In this document: one piece after another, positions 16,568-24,557 of the stretch | How positions within the stretch are numbered: the stretch's first letter is position 1 | Layout of the letters: every line of letters begins with the position of its first letter | Assembly (NCBI RefSeq): GCF_003337375.1 | Contig: NZ_QPJD01000008.1 | Location: 62,001-126,000 of the forward strand | Direction: 5' to 3' | DNA length: 64,000 nt | Source of the DNA: Paenibacillus prosopidis | Lineage (GTDB): Bacteria > Bacillota > Bacilli > Paenibacillales > Paenibacillaceae | The notes under the pieces: generated by a model | The model's database searches: none | The model's input: only the letters and a program-made list of their open reading frames with translations | Told to the model about the DNA's origin: nothing | Position numbers and translations under genes: made by a program

Positions 16568-17824
16568 TTAGTGAAGAACGGCATTTAATCCTGCTGTGTA
16601 GCCTGTTGAGAAGGCAGCGGTAATATTGTAGCCTCCCGTATAACCATGTATGTCCAGTATTTCTCCGCAGAAGAAGAGGCCGTTCATTAGTTTGGATTCC
16701 ATCGTCTTCGGGTCGATTTCCTTTAAGTTGACGCCTCCGCCTGTTACAAATGCGTCTTCTATGGATAGTGTGCCGTAAACACGAATCGGAAATCGCTTAA
16801 TTAATTGGGATAGGATTAACCAATCCTGCTTTGGAATATTGTCAAAGGTAAGACCTTCTGCTAGTCCTGATTTCTGAAGAAGAATCGGAATGAGTTTTTC
16901 GGGCAAATAGGCTTTCAACACATTTTTAATCGCTTTTTTTGGTTCCTGTTCCGTAAGCTTTAACGTTTCAATGTAAACCTCGTCTTTGCTCTTTTCCGGC
17001 ATTAAATCGACCGCTACTTCAATATTGCCGGTACCAAACTGTTTTAATGCTTTCACTACAAACTGGCTGCATCGTAATGCAATGGGCCCGGAGATGCCGA
17101 AATGTGTAAAAATCATATCGCCTTGGTGCTCGATTATTTTTTTACCTTTCGGGCTCCATACCGAGAGCGCTACATCCCGAAGCGAGACACCCTGCAGCTC
17201 CTTACTCGTTATAAAAGGCTCGTTGGATGTTAAAGGGACCTCTGTCGGGAAGAGCTCCGTTATCGTGTGACCAGCTTGTACTGCCCAGGCATAGCCATCC
17301 CCGGTTGAGCCGGTCTGAGGTACGGATTTTCCGCCGGAGGCTACAATAACGCTTCTGCTGTTGATCACGTCTCCTGATTTCAAACGTACGCCAACGACCT
17401 TTCCGTTATCATATCGAATCTGATCGACGGGAGCGTTTAAAATAATTTTAACACCCTGCTTCCGGACCTGATTAACAAGCGTATCTACAACCGTTTTAGC
17501 CTTATCGGATACAGGGAACATGCGTCCGTTATCTTCTTCCTTAAGCGAGATCCCAAGGTTCTCAAAAAACGAGATAATATCCTTGTTGTTGAAGTTGGAG
17601 AAGGAGCTGTGAAGAAAACGGCCGTTTCCGGGTATGTGCTTGATCAGCTCGTCAATGTCTTTGTTGTTTGTGACGTTGCATCTGCCTCCGCCGGAAATGC
17701 CGAGCTTTCGTCCCAATTTATTGCCTTTGTCCAAAAGAAGCACGCTTGCTCCATCTCTGCTTGCGGCAATACTGGCCATTAAGCCCGCAGAACCGCCGCC
17801 AATTACAATTACATCATATTGCAT
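16568..17824 (-). CDS. NAD(P)/FAD-dependent oxidoreductase, HI0933/YtfP family
   Basis: A 418-residue flavoprotein. The N-terminal Rossmann FAD-binding motif is [15 protein letters not shown] (about 7-21), with the acidic residue ending the second strand in LLLDKG. The family hallmark [12 protein letters not shown] is at 43-54. The C-terminal flavin motif is [19 protein letters not shown]. This matches the HI0933-like family (Bacillus YtfP, E. coli YhiN), whose substrate is poorly defined. The start is ATG 17824; AGGTGG lies about 6 nt upstream. Divergent from the alpha/beta hydrolase gene, with only 62 nt between their start codons. Confidence 0.88.
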   Translation of the reverse strand: MQYDVIVIGGGSAGLMASIAASRDGASVLLLDKGNKLGRKLGISGGGRCNVTNNKDIDELIKHIPGNGRFLHSSFSNFNNKDIISFFENLGISLKEEDNGRMFPVSDKAKTVVDTLVNQVRKQGVKIILNAPVDQIRYDNGKVVGVRLKSGDVINSRSVIVASGGKSVPQTGSTGDGYAWAVQAGHTITELFPTEVPLTSNEPFITSKELQGVSLRDVALSVWSPKGKKIIEHQGDMIFTHFGISGPIALRCSQFVVKALKQFGTGNIEVAVDLMPEKSKDEVYIETLKLTEQEPKKAIKNVLKAYLPEKLIPILLQKSGLAEGLTFDNIPKQDWLILSQLIKRFPIRVYGTLSIEDAFVTGGGVNLKEIDPKTMESKLMNGLFFCGEILDIHGYTGGYNITAAFSTGYTAGLNAVLH

Positions 17825-17886
17825 CGCTTTCCACCTGCTATATTATTAGTATTAATATGATACCACAAAAGAAAGGCGGAATTCTT

Positions 17887-18723
17887 ATGCGGCGAGAGGA
17901 ATGGAAGTTGACTGGTGACAAAGGAACGGATTTGTTCATCCGGGAATGGAAGCCGGATGCGCGTGACGTGCGGGCCGCTATCTGCTTAGTGCACGGGATG
18001 GGGGAGCATGGCGACCGCTATCAGCATGTTGCTGCTCAATTCACGGAGGCTGGCTTTGCGTTGATCGCGCTCGACCAGCACGGACACGGCCGTTCTTCTG
18101 GCAAACGCGGCCACCTGCTTTCACTGGATGCAGCAGCAAGCGATGCTGCTTTAATCATTGAAGAAGCGGGAAAAAGAAAACCCGGCGTACCGGTATTTTT
18201 GTACGGTCATAGCATGGGCGGCAACGTGGCATTGAACTGTGCGTTACGTTTGCGCCCGGGTATTAGAGGACTCATTCTCACGAGCCCATGGCTAAGGCTG
18301 GCGTTTAGTCCGCACCCGTTAAAGGAGTGGATTGGGCGCAAAATAGCTGCCATTCTGCCCGAGCTGCAGCAATCGACCGGCTTAAACCCGGCAGAGTTAT
18401 TCCGTCCAGGCTATGCAAAGGCTGCTCCCATCGTGGAAGATCCCTTATGCCATACGAAAATTACACTTCATACTTACAATGAAATTGCAGCAGGAGGGGA
18501 GTGGGCGCTTGCGCATGCGGACAGTCTTCATGTGCCGCTGCTGCTTATGCATGGCTCCTCCGATCGGATCACATCGCTCGAGGCAAGCCGTTTGTTGGCG
18601 GAACGGCTGGGCGAGCGTTGTGAATGGAGAGTCTGGGAGGGAGGCTATCACGAGCTTCACAATGACGTGGAGGGTGAACAAGCCATTAACGAAGTAATAG
18701 ATTGGCTTGAACGGCAATTGTAA
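17887..18723 (+). CDS. Alpha/beta hydrolase, monoacylglycerol lipase type
   Basis: A 278-residue cytoplasmic serine hydrolase. The oxyanion region LVHGMGEHGDRY (about 34-45) and ALDQHGHGRSSGKRGH (61-76) are characteristic of monoglyceride lipases and lysophospholipases. The nucleophile is Ser109 in GHSMGG, the acid is probably the Asp in GSSDRIT, and the histidine is in GGYHELHND. It probably hydrolyses monoacylglycerols or lysophospholipids. ATG 17887 is supported by AAAGGCGG a few nt upstream; an open frame extends further up, into the divergent gene. It ends 64 nt before the histidine kinase start. Confidence 0.88.
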   Translation: MRREEWKLTGDKGTDLFIREWKPDARDVRAAICLVHGMGEHGDRYQHVAAQFTEAGFALIALDQHGHGRSSGKRGHLLSLDAAASDAALIIEEAGKRKPGVPVFLYGHSMGGNVALNCALRLRPGIRGLILTSPWLRLAFSPHPLKEWIGRKIAAILPELQQSTGLNPAELFRPGYAKAAPIVEDPLCHTKITLHTYNEIAAGGEWALAHADSLHVPLLLMHGSSDRITSLEASRLLAERLGERCEWRVWEGGYHELHNDVEGEQAINEVIDWLERQL

Positions 18724-18787
18724 AATGTGGATGTTTGTGTTTTAATCGGAATGATAGCTCTGGCGCAATTAGGGGGAATCGATCGTC

Positions 18788-20467
18788 TTGCTTAAGGAAT
18801 TGGTGTTACAATTTATCGTGTCTTTATTGCCGGTTTTCGCTTTCCAGTTCTGGCATGACAAAGACCAGGGATGGAAAGGGATGTCTGTTTTTATGGGCAT
18901 TTTTTTCGGTGCATCGATGGTATTGTGTATGCTGGCCGCACCGACCGTACTGGGATATGAAATCGACTTTCGGCTCATTCCTTATATGTTAGGTTCCTTG
19001 TATGGCGGCTTGCCTGCTCTAGCCGTATTGACCGCTATATATGCTGCAATGCGAATTCCAATGCTTGATAGTGCATGGGAAACGGTAAGCTTCATCTTGT
19101 TCATCATCGGTTTTGTTCCGCTAATGCTGCTCGCGATACGTCCGTTTGGGCGGGCCTCCGTGCAACGTAAGCAACGGAACGGCTTGCTGTTCATGTGCAT
19201 GCTCATGCTCTACTCCATCGTTTCAATTAGCGGCCTTCTCTCCGCAAGAGAAGAGCCGTGGTCTTTTCTCATGGTGCTAACGCTTGTTCTATATGTTTCA
19301 GCTATCCTGACGGCAACATGGCTGTCCATATACATGATAGAAAGCGTGAAGGAGAAGCGGCTTCTCCATGATGAGGTAAGGCGTATATCGGCTAATTATC
19401 GCGACGAAGTCGAGAAGCTGCAGCAGTTTATAGATGAAACTACCTTTGCGGTTATTGTTGTCGATAGAGATGGACGAATTACTCATTATAATGAAATGGC
19501 CACGAAGCTATTATTTCTGCGGGCGGAGTACAGAGGAGAGCGTAAGCTTCTTGGCGCGTCCTTTCCGGCCGTGTTTCAGCCCGGTCAAGGCGATGCTAAC
19601 GTTAACATGCTGTTTCAAGCGCTAAAAGGTACGCGAGCTTCGCTGGTTCCTTTCGTTGATGAGGAGAAGATGCTGCTAACAACAACCTTTTCACTGCGAA
19701 ATGCATTTAACGATGAGATTACGGGAGCTGCGATCATCGTTCATGACATTACCGAAATAAACCATCTGCGTGATGAGGTTGGCCGTATGGAGAGGCTTAG
19801 CCTTGTCGGTCAAATGGCGGCGAGCATTACGCATGAAATTCGCAATCCGATGGCGGTTATCCGCGGATTTGTTCAGCTCATTCAGGAGCGCAGCCCGAAA
19901 AGCCAACATGAATATTTTCGGATTGTGATGGAGGAGCTCGACCGCGCCAATATGATTATTAGCGATTTTTTGTCACTGGCTCAGAACAGAGAACTGACCA
20001 TGGAGCTTTCGTCACTGCACGATATCATTGAAGAGCTGATTCCGCTGCTGAATGCCGATGCGAATTTGCGGGGCCAAACGATTAAAGTAAGCTTCTGCAA
20101 TGATCTGCCTCTAATTATGCTGAATAATAGAGAGATCAAGCAGCTGTTACTTAATATTGCCCGCAACGGCATGGAAGCGATGGGAGATAAGGGTGTGCTG
20201 CGGGTTAGCACGAGCTTCAATAAGGACAAAGTCGAGCTTCGCATAGCCGATGAGGGAGTCGGAATTCCGGCGGAGAAAATGAAGCATTTATTCGAGCCGT
20301 TTTTTACGACGAAGACGCAAGGGACTGGGCTTGGGCTTCCACTTTGCATAAGTATCGCTGAACGTCATAACGGGCGTATTGACGTGGAATCCCGGGAAGG
20401 CGAAGGTACGACATTTATTGTAACCTTTTACTTTGCGAAATCGGCGGCTGACATAAAAAGTGCCTAA
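18788..20467 (+). CDS. Membrane PAS sensor histidine kinase (sporulation-kinase-like)
   Basis: A 559-residue membrane kinase. Residues about 1-185 contain five to six hydrophobic segments of the 5TM-5TMR_LYT type also found in KinB-like kinases. A short coiled segment leads to a PAS domain (about 215-330; FAVIVVDRDGRITHYNEMA). The HisKA box ASITHEIRNPMAVIRGFVQL has phospho-accepting His near residue 349. The HATPase domain has the N box (LLLNIARNGMEAM), G1 (DEGVGIP) and G2 (TKTQGTGLGLPL). No response regulator is adjacent, so it is an orphan kinase; feeding the Spo0A phosphorelay is a reasonable inference. The start is a TTG at 18788 with GGGGGA about 10 nt upstream. Confidence 0.85.
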   Translation: MLKELVLQFIVSLLPVFAFQFWHDKDQGWKGMSVFMGIFFGASMVLCMLAAPTVLGYEIDFRLIPYMLGSLYGGLPALAVLTAIYAAMRIPMLDSAWETVSFILFIIGFVPLMLLAIRPFGRASVQRKQRNGLLFMCMLMLYSIVSISGLLSAREEPWSFLMVLTLVLYVSAILTATWLSIYMIESVKEKRLLHDEVRRISANYRDEVEKLQQFIDETTFAVIVVDRDGRITHYNEMATKLLFLRAEYRGERKLLGASFPAVFQPGQGDANVNMLFQALKGTRASLVPFVDEEKMLLTTTFSLRNAFNDEITGAAIIVHDITEINHLRDEVGRMERLSLVGQMAASITHEIRNPMAVIRGFVQLIQERSPKSQHEYFRIVMEELDRANMIISDFLSLAQNRELTMELSSLHDIIEELIPLLNADANLRGQTIKVSFCNDLPLIMLNNREIKQLLLNIARNGMEAMGDKGVLRVSTSFNKDKVELRIADEGVGIPAEKMKHLFEPFFTTKTQGTGLGLPLCISIAERHNGRIDVESREGEGTTFIVTFYFAKSAADIKSA

Positions 20468-20470
20468 AGC

Positions 20471-20505
20471 AAGACTGCAGATGAACTCATTTGCGGTCTT
20501 TTTGT
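20471..20505 (+). terminator. Rho-independent terminator
   Basis: AAGACTGCAGATGA and TCATTTGCGGTCTT form an imperfect stem (20471-20500) followed by a T run. Directly after the kinase stop. Confidence 0.75.
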
Positions 20506-20549
20506 TTAAAGCATGGATAGTTGAAGCTGAAAGAAAGAGGAGATAGTGG

Positions 20550-21002
20550 ATGCAAATAAGAATGTTACAAGCAGACGAACAGCCGCCAATGAAATTGCTT
20601 TTGTTAGCGGACCCTTCAGAGAAGCTCGTTCAGGAGTACCTTAAGCGGGGTCAATGCTTTGTCGCTGAAGCAGAAGAAACAATTATAGGGGAGTACGTTT
20701 TATTGCCGACAAGACCCGAGACCGTCGAGATCGTCAACATAGCAGTGGATGAAAGCTGTCAGGGCAAAGGGATAGGGAAGCAGCTGGTCAACCATGCCAT
20801 TCAGCAAGCAAAGCTGCTCGGCTTCAAAACGATTGAAATAGGGACTGGAAATTCAGGAGTAGGACAGCTTGCGCTTTATCAAAAATGCGGGTTCAGAATG
20901 ACGGGCATAGACAGGGACTTTTTTATACGGCATTACAGTGAAGAAATTTTTGAAAATGGGATACAAGTGGTGGATATGGTTCGCTTATCTCAAGATATTT
21001 AA
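20550..21002 (+). CDS. GNAT-family N-acetyltransferase
   Basis: A 150-residue acetyl-CoA-dependent acetyltransferase. The acetyl-CoA pyrophosphate loop is QGKGIGKQLVNHAI (motif A, about 71-84), preceded by the strand VEIVNIAVDE and followed by motif B around LALYQKCGFRMTG. The acceptor substrate is unknown. ATG 20550 has AAAGAGGAG about 8 nt upstream. It is a single-gene unit bounded by terminators on both sides. Confidence 0.88.
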   Translation: MQIRMLQADEQPPMKLLLLADPSEKLVQEYLKRGQCFVAEAEETIIGEYVLLPTRPETVEIVNIAVDESCQGKGIGKQLVNHAIQQAKLLGFKTIEIGTGNSGVGQLALYQKCGFRMTGIDRDFFIRHYSEEIFENGIQVVDMVRLSQDI

Positions 21003-21012
21003 GTATAGGTAT

Positions 21013-21059
21013 GGCAGTCTTGAACTTGCTTTCACGTTCAGGACTGCCGTTTTTTTTTT
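21013..21059 (+). terminator. Rho-independent terminator
   Basis: GGCAGTCTTGAAC (21013-21025) pairs with GTTCAGGACTGCC (21036-21048), one mismatch, and is followed by nine to ten T. It ends the GNAT transcript and lies at the tail of the convergent RsgA-like gene. Confidence 0.9.
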
Positions 21060-21062
21060 GGC

Positions 21063-22181
21063 TTATTCTAAAAAATGACTGTCATACCGACTGTACGCAC
21101 GCGCTTCCCTTTTAGATTTAGAGGCAGAGTGCTTGCTCGCCTGCTTCATAAATTTCCGATTGTTCGCTTGCTCTTTGCGTGCCAGATGAGCAAGCTCTTT
21201 TTCGGTTTTCTTATAGTTGGCATAGCGGCGAGTATCGAGTGTCCCCTCCTCAATAGCTTGCTTTACCGCGCAGCCAGCTTCGGATTCATGGGAGCAATTG
21301 TGAAAACGGCATTTTGCGGCAAGCGTTATGATATCTGCAAATGTGGTTTCCCAGCCGTCTGCCGCATCCCAAAGCTGCAGCTCCCGCATGCCCGGAGTAT
21401 CCATCATAATCGCGCCAGACGGTAAAATAAATAATTCGCGATGTGTCGTCGTATGTCTGCCTCTTGCGTCGCTCTCCCGGATAGCCTGCACATCCTGCAG
21501 ATGGTCATCGGCTAACCAATTCAGCAGCGTTGACTTGCCGACTCCCGATGAACCTGCGATGGCAACCGTGTATCCGGGAAGCAGATAGGGAGTAAGCTCC
21601 TCCTTGCCTTTGTTAAGAAACGCACTTACTGCATGAACAGGTACGCCTGGAGCGATTGCCTCGACTAGTGCTATATTTTTCTCTGGATTACTGCACAAGT
21701 CAGATTTGGTCAGCAGGACAACCGGCAGCGCACCGCTTTCCCATACCGCAATAAGGTAGCGTTCAATTTTCCGGATATTAAAGTCCTGATTGAGCGCGTT
21801 GGTAATAAAAATGGCGTTCATATTCGATGCTATGACCTGTTCATCAATAACATTTCCGGCTTCCTTGCGGGTCATGGAGGAAATGCGCGGCAGCAATGCA
21901 TGTATGGATGCCCGCTGTTCTCCTTCAAGGAGGTGGACCAATACCCAATCCCCAACCGCAGGAAATTCACTCCGGCTCCCGGCTTCGAATTCATACCTTC
22001 CGGTTACTTCAGCAATCCGTTCTCCTGATTCCGTTATAATCCGGTACTGTTTCGAAAATTGTGCCACAATCCGTGCGGGCTCTAAGCTCTTGTTTGTTTG
22101 TTGAATCTTTTGCTGCAAAGCCTTATTCCAATTATCGTTCCATCCGTATTTCGTTAAATGCGGATATTTATTATTTTCCAA
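21063..22181 (-). CDS. rsgA: RsgA-like ribosome small-subunit-dependent GTPase
   Basis: About 372 residues: an OB-fold N-terminus (about 37-105), a circularly permuted GTPase domain and a C-terminal zinc knuckle. G4 is TKSD (158-161), G1 is GSSGVGKST (210-218) and G3 is DTPG (261-264). The zinc ligands fit C291, C296, H298 and C304 in CRFHNCSHESEAGC. RsgA enzymes act late in 30S assembly and hydrolyse GTP on the subunit. The basic tail after about residue 320 (ARKEQANNRKFMKQASKHSA) is longer than usual. I chose TTG 22181 because AAGGGG lies 10 nt upstream; ATG 22208 has no Shine-Dalgarno and sits right behind a terminator T tract. The gene stands alone, not in the usual prkC-rsgA-rpe cluster, so it may be a paralogue. 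It is preceded by a long structured leader described separately. Confidence 0.9.
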   Translation of the reverse strand: MENNKYPHLTKYGWNDNWNKALQQKIQQTNKSLEPARIVAQFSKQYRIITESGERIAEVTGRYEFEAGSRSEFPAVGDWVLVHLLEGEQRASIHALLPRISSMTRKEAGNVIDEQVIASNMNAIFITNALNQDFNIRKIERYLIAVWESGALPVVLLTKSDLCSNPEKNIALVEAIAPGVPVHAVSAFLNKGKEELTPYLLPGYTVAIAGSSGVGKSTLLNWLADDHLQDVQAIRESDARGRHTTTHRELFILPSGAIMMDTPGMRELQLWDAADGWETTFADIITLAAKCRFHNCSHESEAGCAVKQAIEEGTLDTRRYANYKKTEKELAHLARKEQANNRKFMKQASKHSASKSKREARAYSRYDSHFLE

Positions 22182-22219
22182 TGTAAGAAAACCCCTTAAT
22201 CTTGTCATTTTTGAACAAC

Positions 22220-22247
22220 AAAAAAACCGCCAGCCATTTGCTGCGGT
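22220..22247 (-). terminator. Leader hairpin 3 of the rsgA-like gene (terminator-like)
   Basis: On the minus strand ACCGCAGC pairs with GCTGGCGGT, with a one-nt bulge, around a short loop, followed by seven T (22220-22226). It lies only about 12 nt before the ATG at 22208, so it would stop transcription right before the coding region. Confidence 0.7.
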
Positions 22248-22299
22248 CTACATGATGTGCATCCTTCCAGCCTTATGGGATGGAAATCGGAAATCGCAC

Positions 22300-22338
22300 A
22301 AAAAAATAGCCGCAAGAAACCTATGCGGTCCCTTGCGG
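22300..22338 (-). terminator. Leader hairpin 2 of the rsgA-like gene (terminator-like)
   Basis: On the minus strand CCGCAAG (22332-22338) pairs perfectly with CTTGCGG (22310-22316), and after CTA there are seven T (22300-22306). The loop of 15 nt contains ACCGC, which could alternatively pair with the 3' arm of hairpin 3. Confidence 0.7.
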
Positions 22339-22351
22339 AATGCAATCAAAA

Positions 22352-22379
22352 AATAGTGCTCCTGCCGAGCGCTACTATT
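22352..22379 (-). terminator. Leader hairpin 1 of the rsgA-like gene, overlapping the leader ORF stop
   Basis: On the minus strand AATAGT (22379-22374) pairs with ACTATT (22357-22352), an inner GCTC/GAGC stem closes the loop, and T residues follow. The 5' arm contains the stop codon of the 24-codon leader ORF, so a ribosome reaching that stop would prevent the hairpin from forming. Flanking CAATCAA/TTGATTG can extend the stem. Confidence 0.65.
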
Positions 22380-22449
22380 GATTGGAGGATGCTACCCGTT
22401 CCGTAGAGACCGATGAAAATGGAGCAAAGCTTATAAGTAAGATGCGCAT
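22375..22449 (-). CDS. Putative 24-aa leader peptide upstream of the rsgA-like gene
   Basis: A 24-codon ORF beginning at an ATG at 22449 with AAAGGAGG at 22460-22467, ten nt upstream: one of the best ribosome binding sites in the window. It encodes MRILLISFAPF followed by a Ser/Thr-rich tail ending SSNQ, and has two consecutive TAG stops. A consensus promoter starts the transcript about 30 nt upstream, and a terminator-like hairpin overlaps the stop. The layout is that of leader peptides controlling antibiotic-resistance genes in Bacillota, where translation or stalling in the ORF decides between termination and readthrough. There is no run of a single amino-acid codon, so amino-acid attenuation is not indicated. 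No homologue is known to me. Confidence 0.6.
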   Translation of the reverse strand: MRILLISFAPFSSVSTERVASSNQ

Positions 22450-22484
22450 AGTACATCAGCCTCCTTTACGTAAAATATACTCGT

Positions 22485-22513
22485 ATTATATGTATATCGA
22501 AGCGTTGTGTCAA
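22485..22513 (-). promoter_or_regulatory. Consensus sigma-A promoter of the leader/rsgA-like transcript
   Basis: On the minus strand TTGACA (22513-22508) and TATAAT (22490-22485) are both perfect consensus hexamers with 17 nt between them. Transcription should start near 22478, giving a leader of about 270-300 nt before the GTPase start. Such a strong promoter in front of three terminators suggests control after initiation. Confidence 0.85.
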
Positions 22514-22599
22514 TAATTTCTAAATTTGCAACATAACGAAGACGGCAGCGGCGCATACTACCGTTGGAAGACTTTTATATTGGAAGGGAGGTACTAACT

Positions 22600-22740
22600 T
22601 TGACACAACCTAATGAGGAAAAAGGACGTTCCCTACAACAAGCGAAGCAAGCCTCGCAAGACGTGGCGGGGAAAGGCAAGGCGCCAGAGTCCGAAGGCTT
22701 TGATAAAAAGCTGGATGGACCTAATCGTCCGTCTACATAG
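22600..22740 (+). CDS. Small hydrophilic protein, 46 aa
   Basis: A 47-codon ORF starting at a TTG with GGAAGGGAGG about 10 nt upstream, a strong ribosome binding site. The product is very polar, without cysteine, tryptophan or a membrane segment: Q- and K-rich in the middle (RSLQQAKQASQDVAGKGKA) and ending KKLDGPNRPST. It ends 15 nt before the next gene's GTG, so the two are probably an operon. Size, composition and genomic position resemble small proteins of spore formers, but I cannot name a family. Its length makes it easy to miss in automatic annotation. Confidence 0.65.
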   Translation: MTQPNEEKGRSLQQAKQASQDVAGKGKAPESEGFDKKLDGPNRPST

Positions 22741-22755
22741 TACGGGGGTGATCGC

Positions 22756-23157
22756 GTGACAGAACAGGACCATGAACGCAAGCGCAAGCCGCATGTCGAC
22801 GATCCGGCACTCGATCCGTATGAAATTGAATTTTTGCCCCGGTTTCGGGAAGGACGGGGAAGCCGCGCTCCCTTTATTAATGAGCATGGCGTCGTCATCG
22901 GGGATCACGAATATGAATCGCCGAACTCGCCTTTGTCACAGTGGAGCGAGGATACCGACCCGGCCGTTATGGCCGGCGACGAGTGGGTGCATCCGTTCAA
23001 GGACGTCGGCTTTCAGACGGCTGAAAACCGTGATATTTTTGAGAAGGGATTGCCTCCACAAGGCGGTATATTTATGCATCGGGACAAAAATACCGCTTAT
23101 GGGGTTGGCGATCCGGACGATTCGTCGGATTTGACGGAAAAAGGGCAACCGGAGTAA
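22756..23157 (+). CDS. DUF3905-like hypothetical protein
   Basis: A 133-residue acidic, soluble protein. The central part (DPYEIEFLPRFREGRGSRAP, INEHGVVIGDHEYESP, TDPAVMAGDEWVHPFKDVGF) resembles a family annotated in Bacillus and Paenibacillus as DUF3905; this is from memory, not a search. No catalytic motif or transport signal is visible. The start is a GTG at 22756 with GGGGGTG a few nt upstream. It follows the 46-aa gene by 15 nt and ends in a terminator that overlaps its stop. The function is unknown; the family is largely confined to spore formers as far as I know. Confidence 0.75.
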   Translation: MTEQDHERKRKPHVDDPALDPYEIEFLPRFREGRGSRAPFINEHGVVIGDHEYESPNSPLSQWSEDTDPAVMAGDEWVHPFKDVGFQTAENRDIFEKGLPPQGGIFMHRDKNTAYGVGDPDDSSDLTEKGQPE

Positions 23158-23176
23158 CGTACTCCGGTTGCTTTAT
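23145..23176 (+). terminator. Rho-independent terminator overlapping a stop codon
   Basis: GCAACCGGAGT (23145-23155) pairs perfectly with ACTCCGGTTGC (23161-23171), loop of 5 nt, then TTTATTTT. The TAA stop of the upstream gene begins inside the stem. Confidence 0.85.
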
Positions 23177-23197
23177 TTTGATTACGGACGGTATAAT
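23168..23197 (+). promoter_or_regulatory. Candidate promoter of the bacilliredoxin gene
   Basis: TTGCTT (23168-23173) and a perfect TATAAT (23192-23197) are separated by 18 nt, about 38 nt before the ATG. The weak -35 hexamer overlaps the upstream terminator. Confidence 0.4.
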
Positions 23198-23234
23198 AGT
23201 AGCTAAAATAAAGTAATTAGAGGAGTGTGTTTCG

Positions 23235-23669
23235 ATGTCGATGTCATTCGAACGATACATGTTAGATATGGTACAGCCAATGCGCGACGATCTTACCCGG
23301 ATTGGTATTCAAGAGCTTCGTACAGCGGAAGAGGTTGAGGAAAATTTGCCAAAAGCAAGCGGTACTGCGCTTGTAGTTGTAAACTCGGTTTGCGGCTGCG
23401 CAGCCGGCCAATGTCGCCCTGGCGTGGCAGAAGCGCTTCAGCACGATATATTGCCTGATCACCTTTATACTGTATTTGCAGGACAGGACAAAGAAGCGAC
23501 TGCGAAAGCACGCGAATATTTTGCGCCATACCCGCCGTCTTCGCCTTCCATCGCTTTGATGAAGGACGGCGAACTTGTACACTTTATCGAACGGCACCAG
23601 ATCGAAAATCGTTCCGCAGCTGAAATTGCAGCCGATCTGACCGATGCCTTCGATCGGTTCTGCCGATAG
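23235..23669 (+). CDS. brxA: Bacilliredoxin, BrxA/BrxB family
   Basis: A 144-residue thioredoxin-fold protein. The CGC active-site motif is at 53-55 in NSVCGCAAGQCRP, the hallmark of YphP/YqiW bacilliredoxins, which remove bacillithiol from S-bacillithiolated proteins after oxidative stress. The cis-proline region appears as SPSIALMKDGE. Length is normal. ATG 23235 has AGAGGAGTG upstream. It is followed after 14 nt by nadE, so the two are likely cotranscribed. Whether it is BrxA or BrxB cannot be settled by eye. Confidence 0.93.
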   Translation: MSMSFERYMLDMVQPMRDDLTRIGIQELRTAEEVEENLPKASGTALVVVNSVCGCAAGQCRPGVAEALQHDILPDHLYTVFAGQDKEATAKAREYFAPYPPSSPSIALMKDGELVHFIERHQIENRSAAEIAADLTDAFDRFCR

Positions 23670-23683
23670 TCGGGACGGTACCT

Positions 23684-24493
23684 ATGAGCTTACAAAGTGA
23701 AATCATTGAAAGGCTTGGCGTAAAGCCGATGATCGATCCTGAAGCGGAAGTCCGCAGACGGGTAGACTTCTTGAAGCAATACGTGACCCAGTCGGGTACG
23801 ACGGGGCTGCTTATCGCGATTAGCGGCGGCATTGACAGCGCGGTAGCGACTGGCCTTTGCAAGCGTGCGACGGATGAGCTTAGCGCCGAGACAGGCCGCG
23901 AGTATATGACGCTCGGCGTGTTTCAGCCGTATGGCGATCAAGCAGACATTGCGGACAGCTATGCTGTTGCAGAAGCGTTCCAGTTGACTCATAAGGTAGA
24001 GACGAATATCGCGGAAGCGGTTGACGAAATTGCCCTTGAGGTTGAGCATGGCTTCAAAGCGCTTGGCATTCCGCGCCATTTGAGCCGCGGGGGCAAAGGC
24101 AACGTGAAAGCGAGAACGCGGATGGTTACGCAATATGCGCTCGCATTCGATCTTAATCTGCTTGTAGTCGGCACGGACCATGCATCCGAGGCGATTACCG
24201 GTTTTTACACGAAGTGGGGCGATGGCGCTGTAGACATTACTCCGCTAAGCACGCTTAACAAGCGTCAGGTTCGCCAGATTGCCTCCTACATCGGCGTTCC
24301 GCAAAGCGTGCTCGACAAAGCGCCGACTGCCGGGCTATGGGAAGGTCAAACCGACGAGGCAGAGCTTGGCATCACATACGCCGACAACAGCGACTACCTC
24401 GAAGGCAAAGAAATCGCGGCGGAAGTTCGCGAGAAGCTGGAGAAGCAATATTTGAAAACCGAGCACAAACGAGCCCCGATTCCGGGTATTTAG
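23684..24493 (+). CDS. nadE: NH3-dependent NAD+ synthetase
   Basis: A 269-residue enzyme that amidates deamido-NAD+ to NAD+ with ATP and ammonia, the last step of NAD synthesis. The PP-loop signature is SGGIDS at 47-52 in LLIAISGGIDSAVATGL. Further family motifs are GNVKARTRMVTQYALA, GTDHASEAITGFYTKWGDG and TPLSTLNKRQVRQIA. There is no glutaminase domain, so this is the short, ammonia-dependent type, as in Bacillus. ATG 23684 lies 14 nt after brxA. A terminator follows. Confidence 0.96.
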   Translation: MSLQSEIIERLGVKPMIDPEAEVRRRVDFLKQYVTQSGTTGLLIAISGGIDSAVATGLCKRATDELSAETGREYMTLGVFQPYGDQADIADSYAVAEAFQLTHKVETNIAEAVDEIALEVEHGFKALGIPRHLSRGGKGNVKARTRMVTQYALAFDLNLLVVGTDHASEAITGFYTKWGDGAVDITPLSTLNKRQVRQIASYIGVPQSVLDKAPTAGLWEGQTDEAELGITYADNSDYLEGKEIAAEVREKLEKQYLKTEHKRAPIPGI

Positions 24494-24498
24494 AAAAT

Positions 24499-24550
24499 AA
24501 GCCTCCATTCGCTTTGAACCGTCAGGTATCAAGGGAATGCAGGCTTTTTT
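24499..24550 (+). terminator. Terminator after nadE
   Basis: AAGCCTCCATTC pairs with GAATGCAGGCTT (one mismatch) across a loop of about 24 nt, followed by T residues. Confidence 0.65.
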
Positions 24551-24557
24551 CTTTAGT

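Noticed and set aside
22220-22513. T-box or metabolite riboswitch in the rsgA-like leader
   Set aside because: I see no T-box AGGGTGGNACCGCG-type sequence or known aptamer core, and the small ORF with strong ribosome binding site and the stop-overlapping hairpin explains the layout better.
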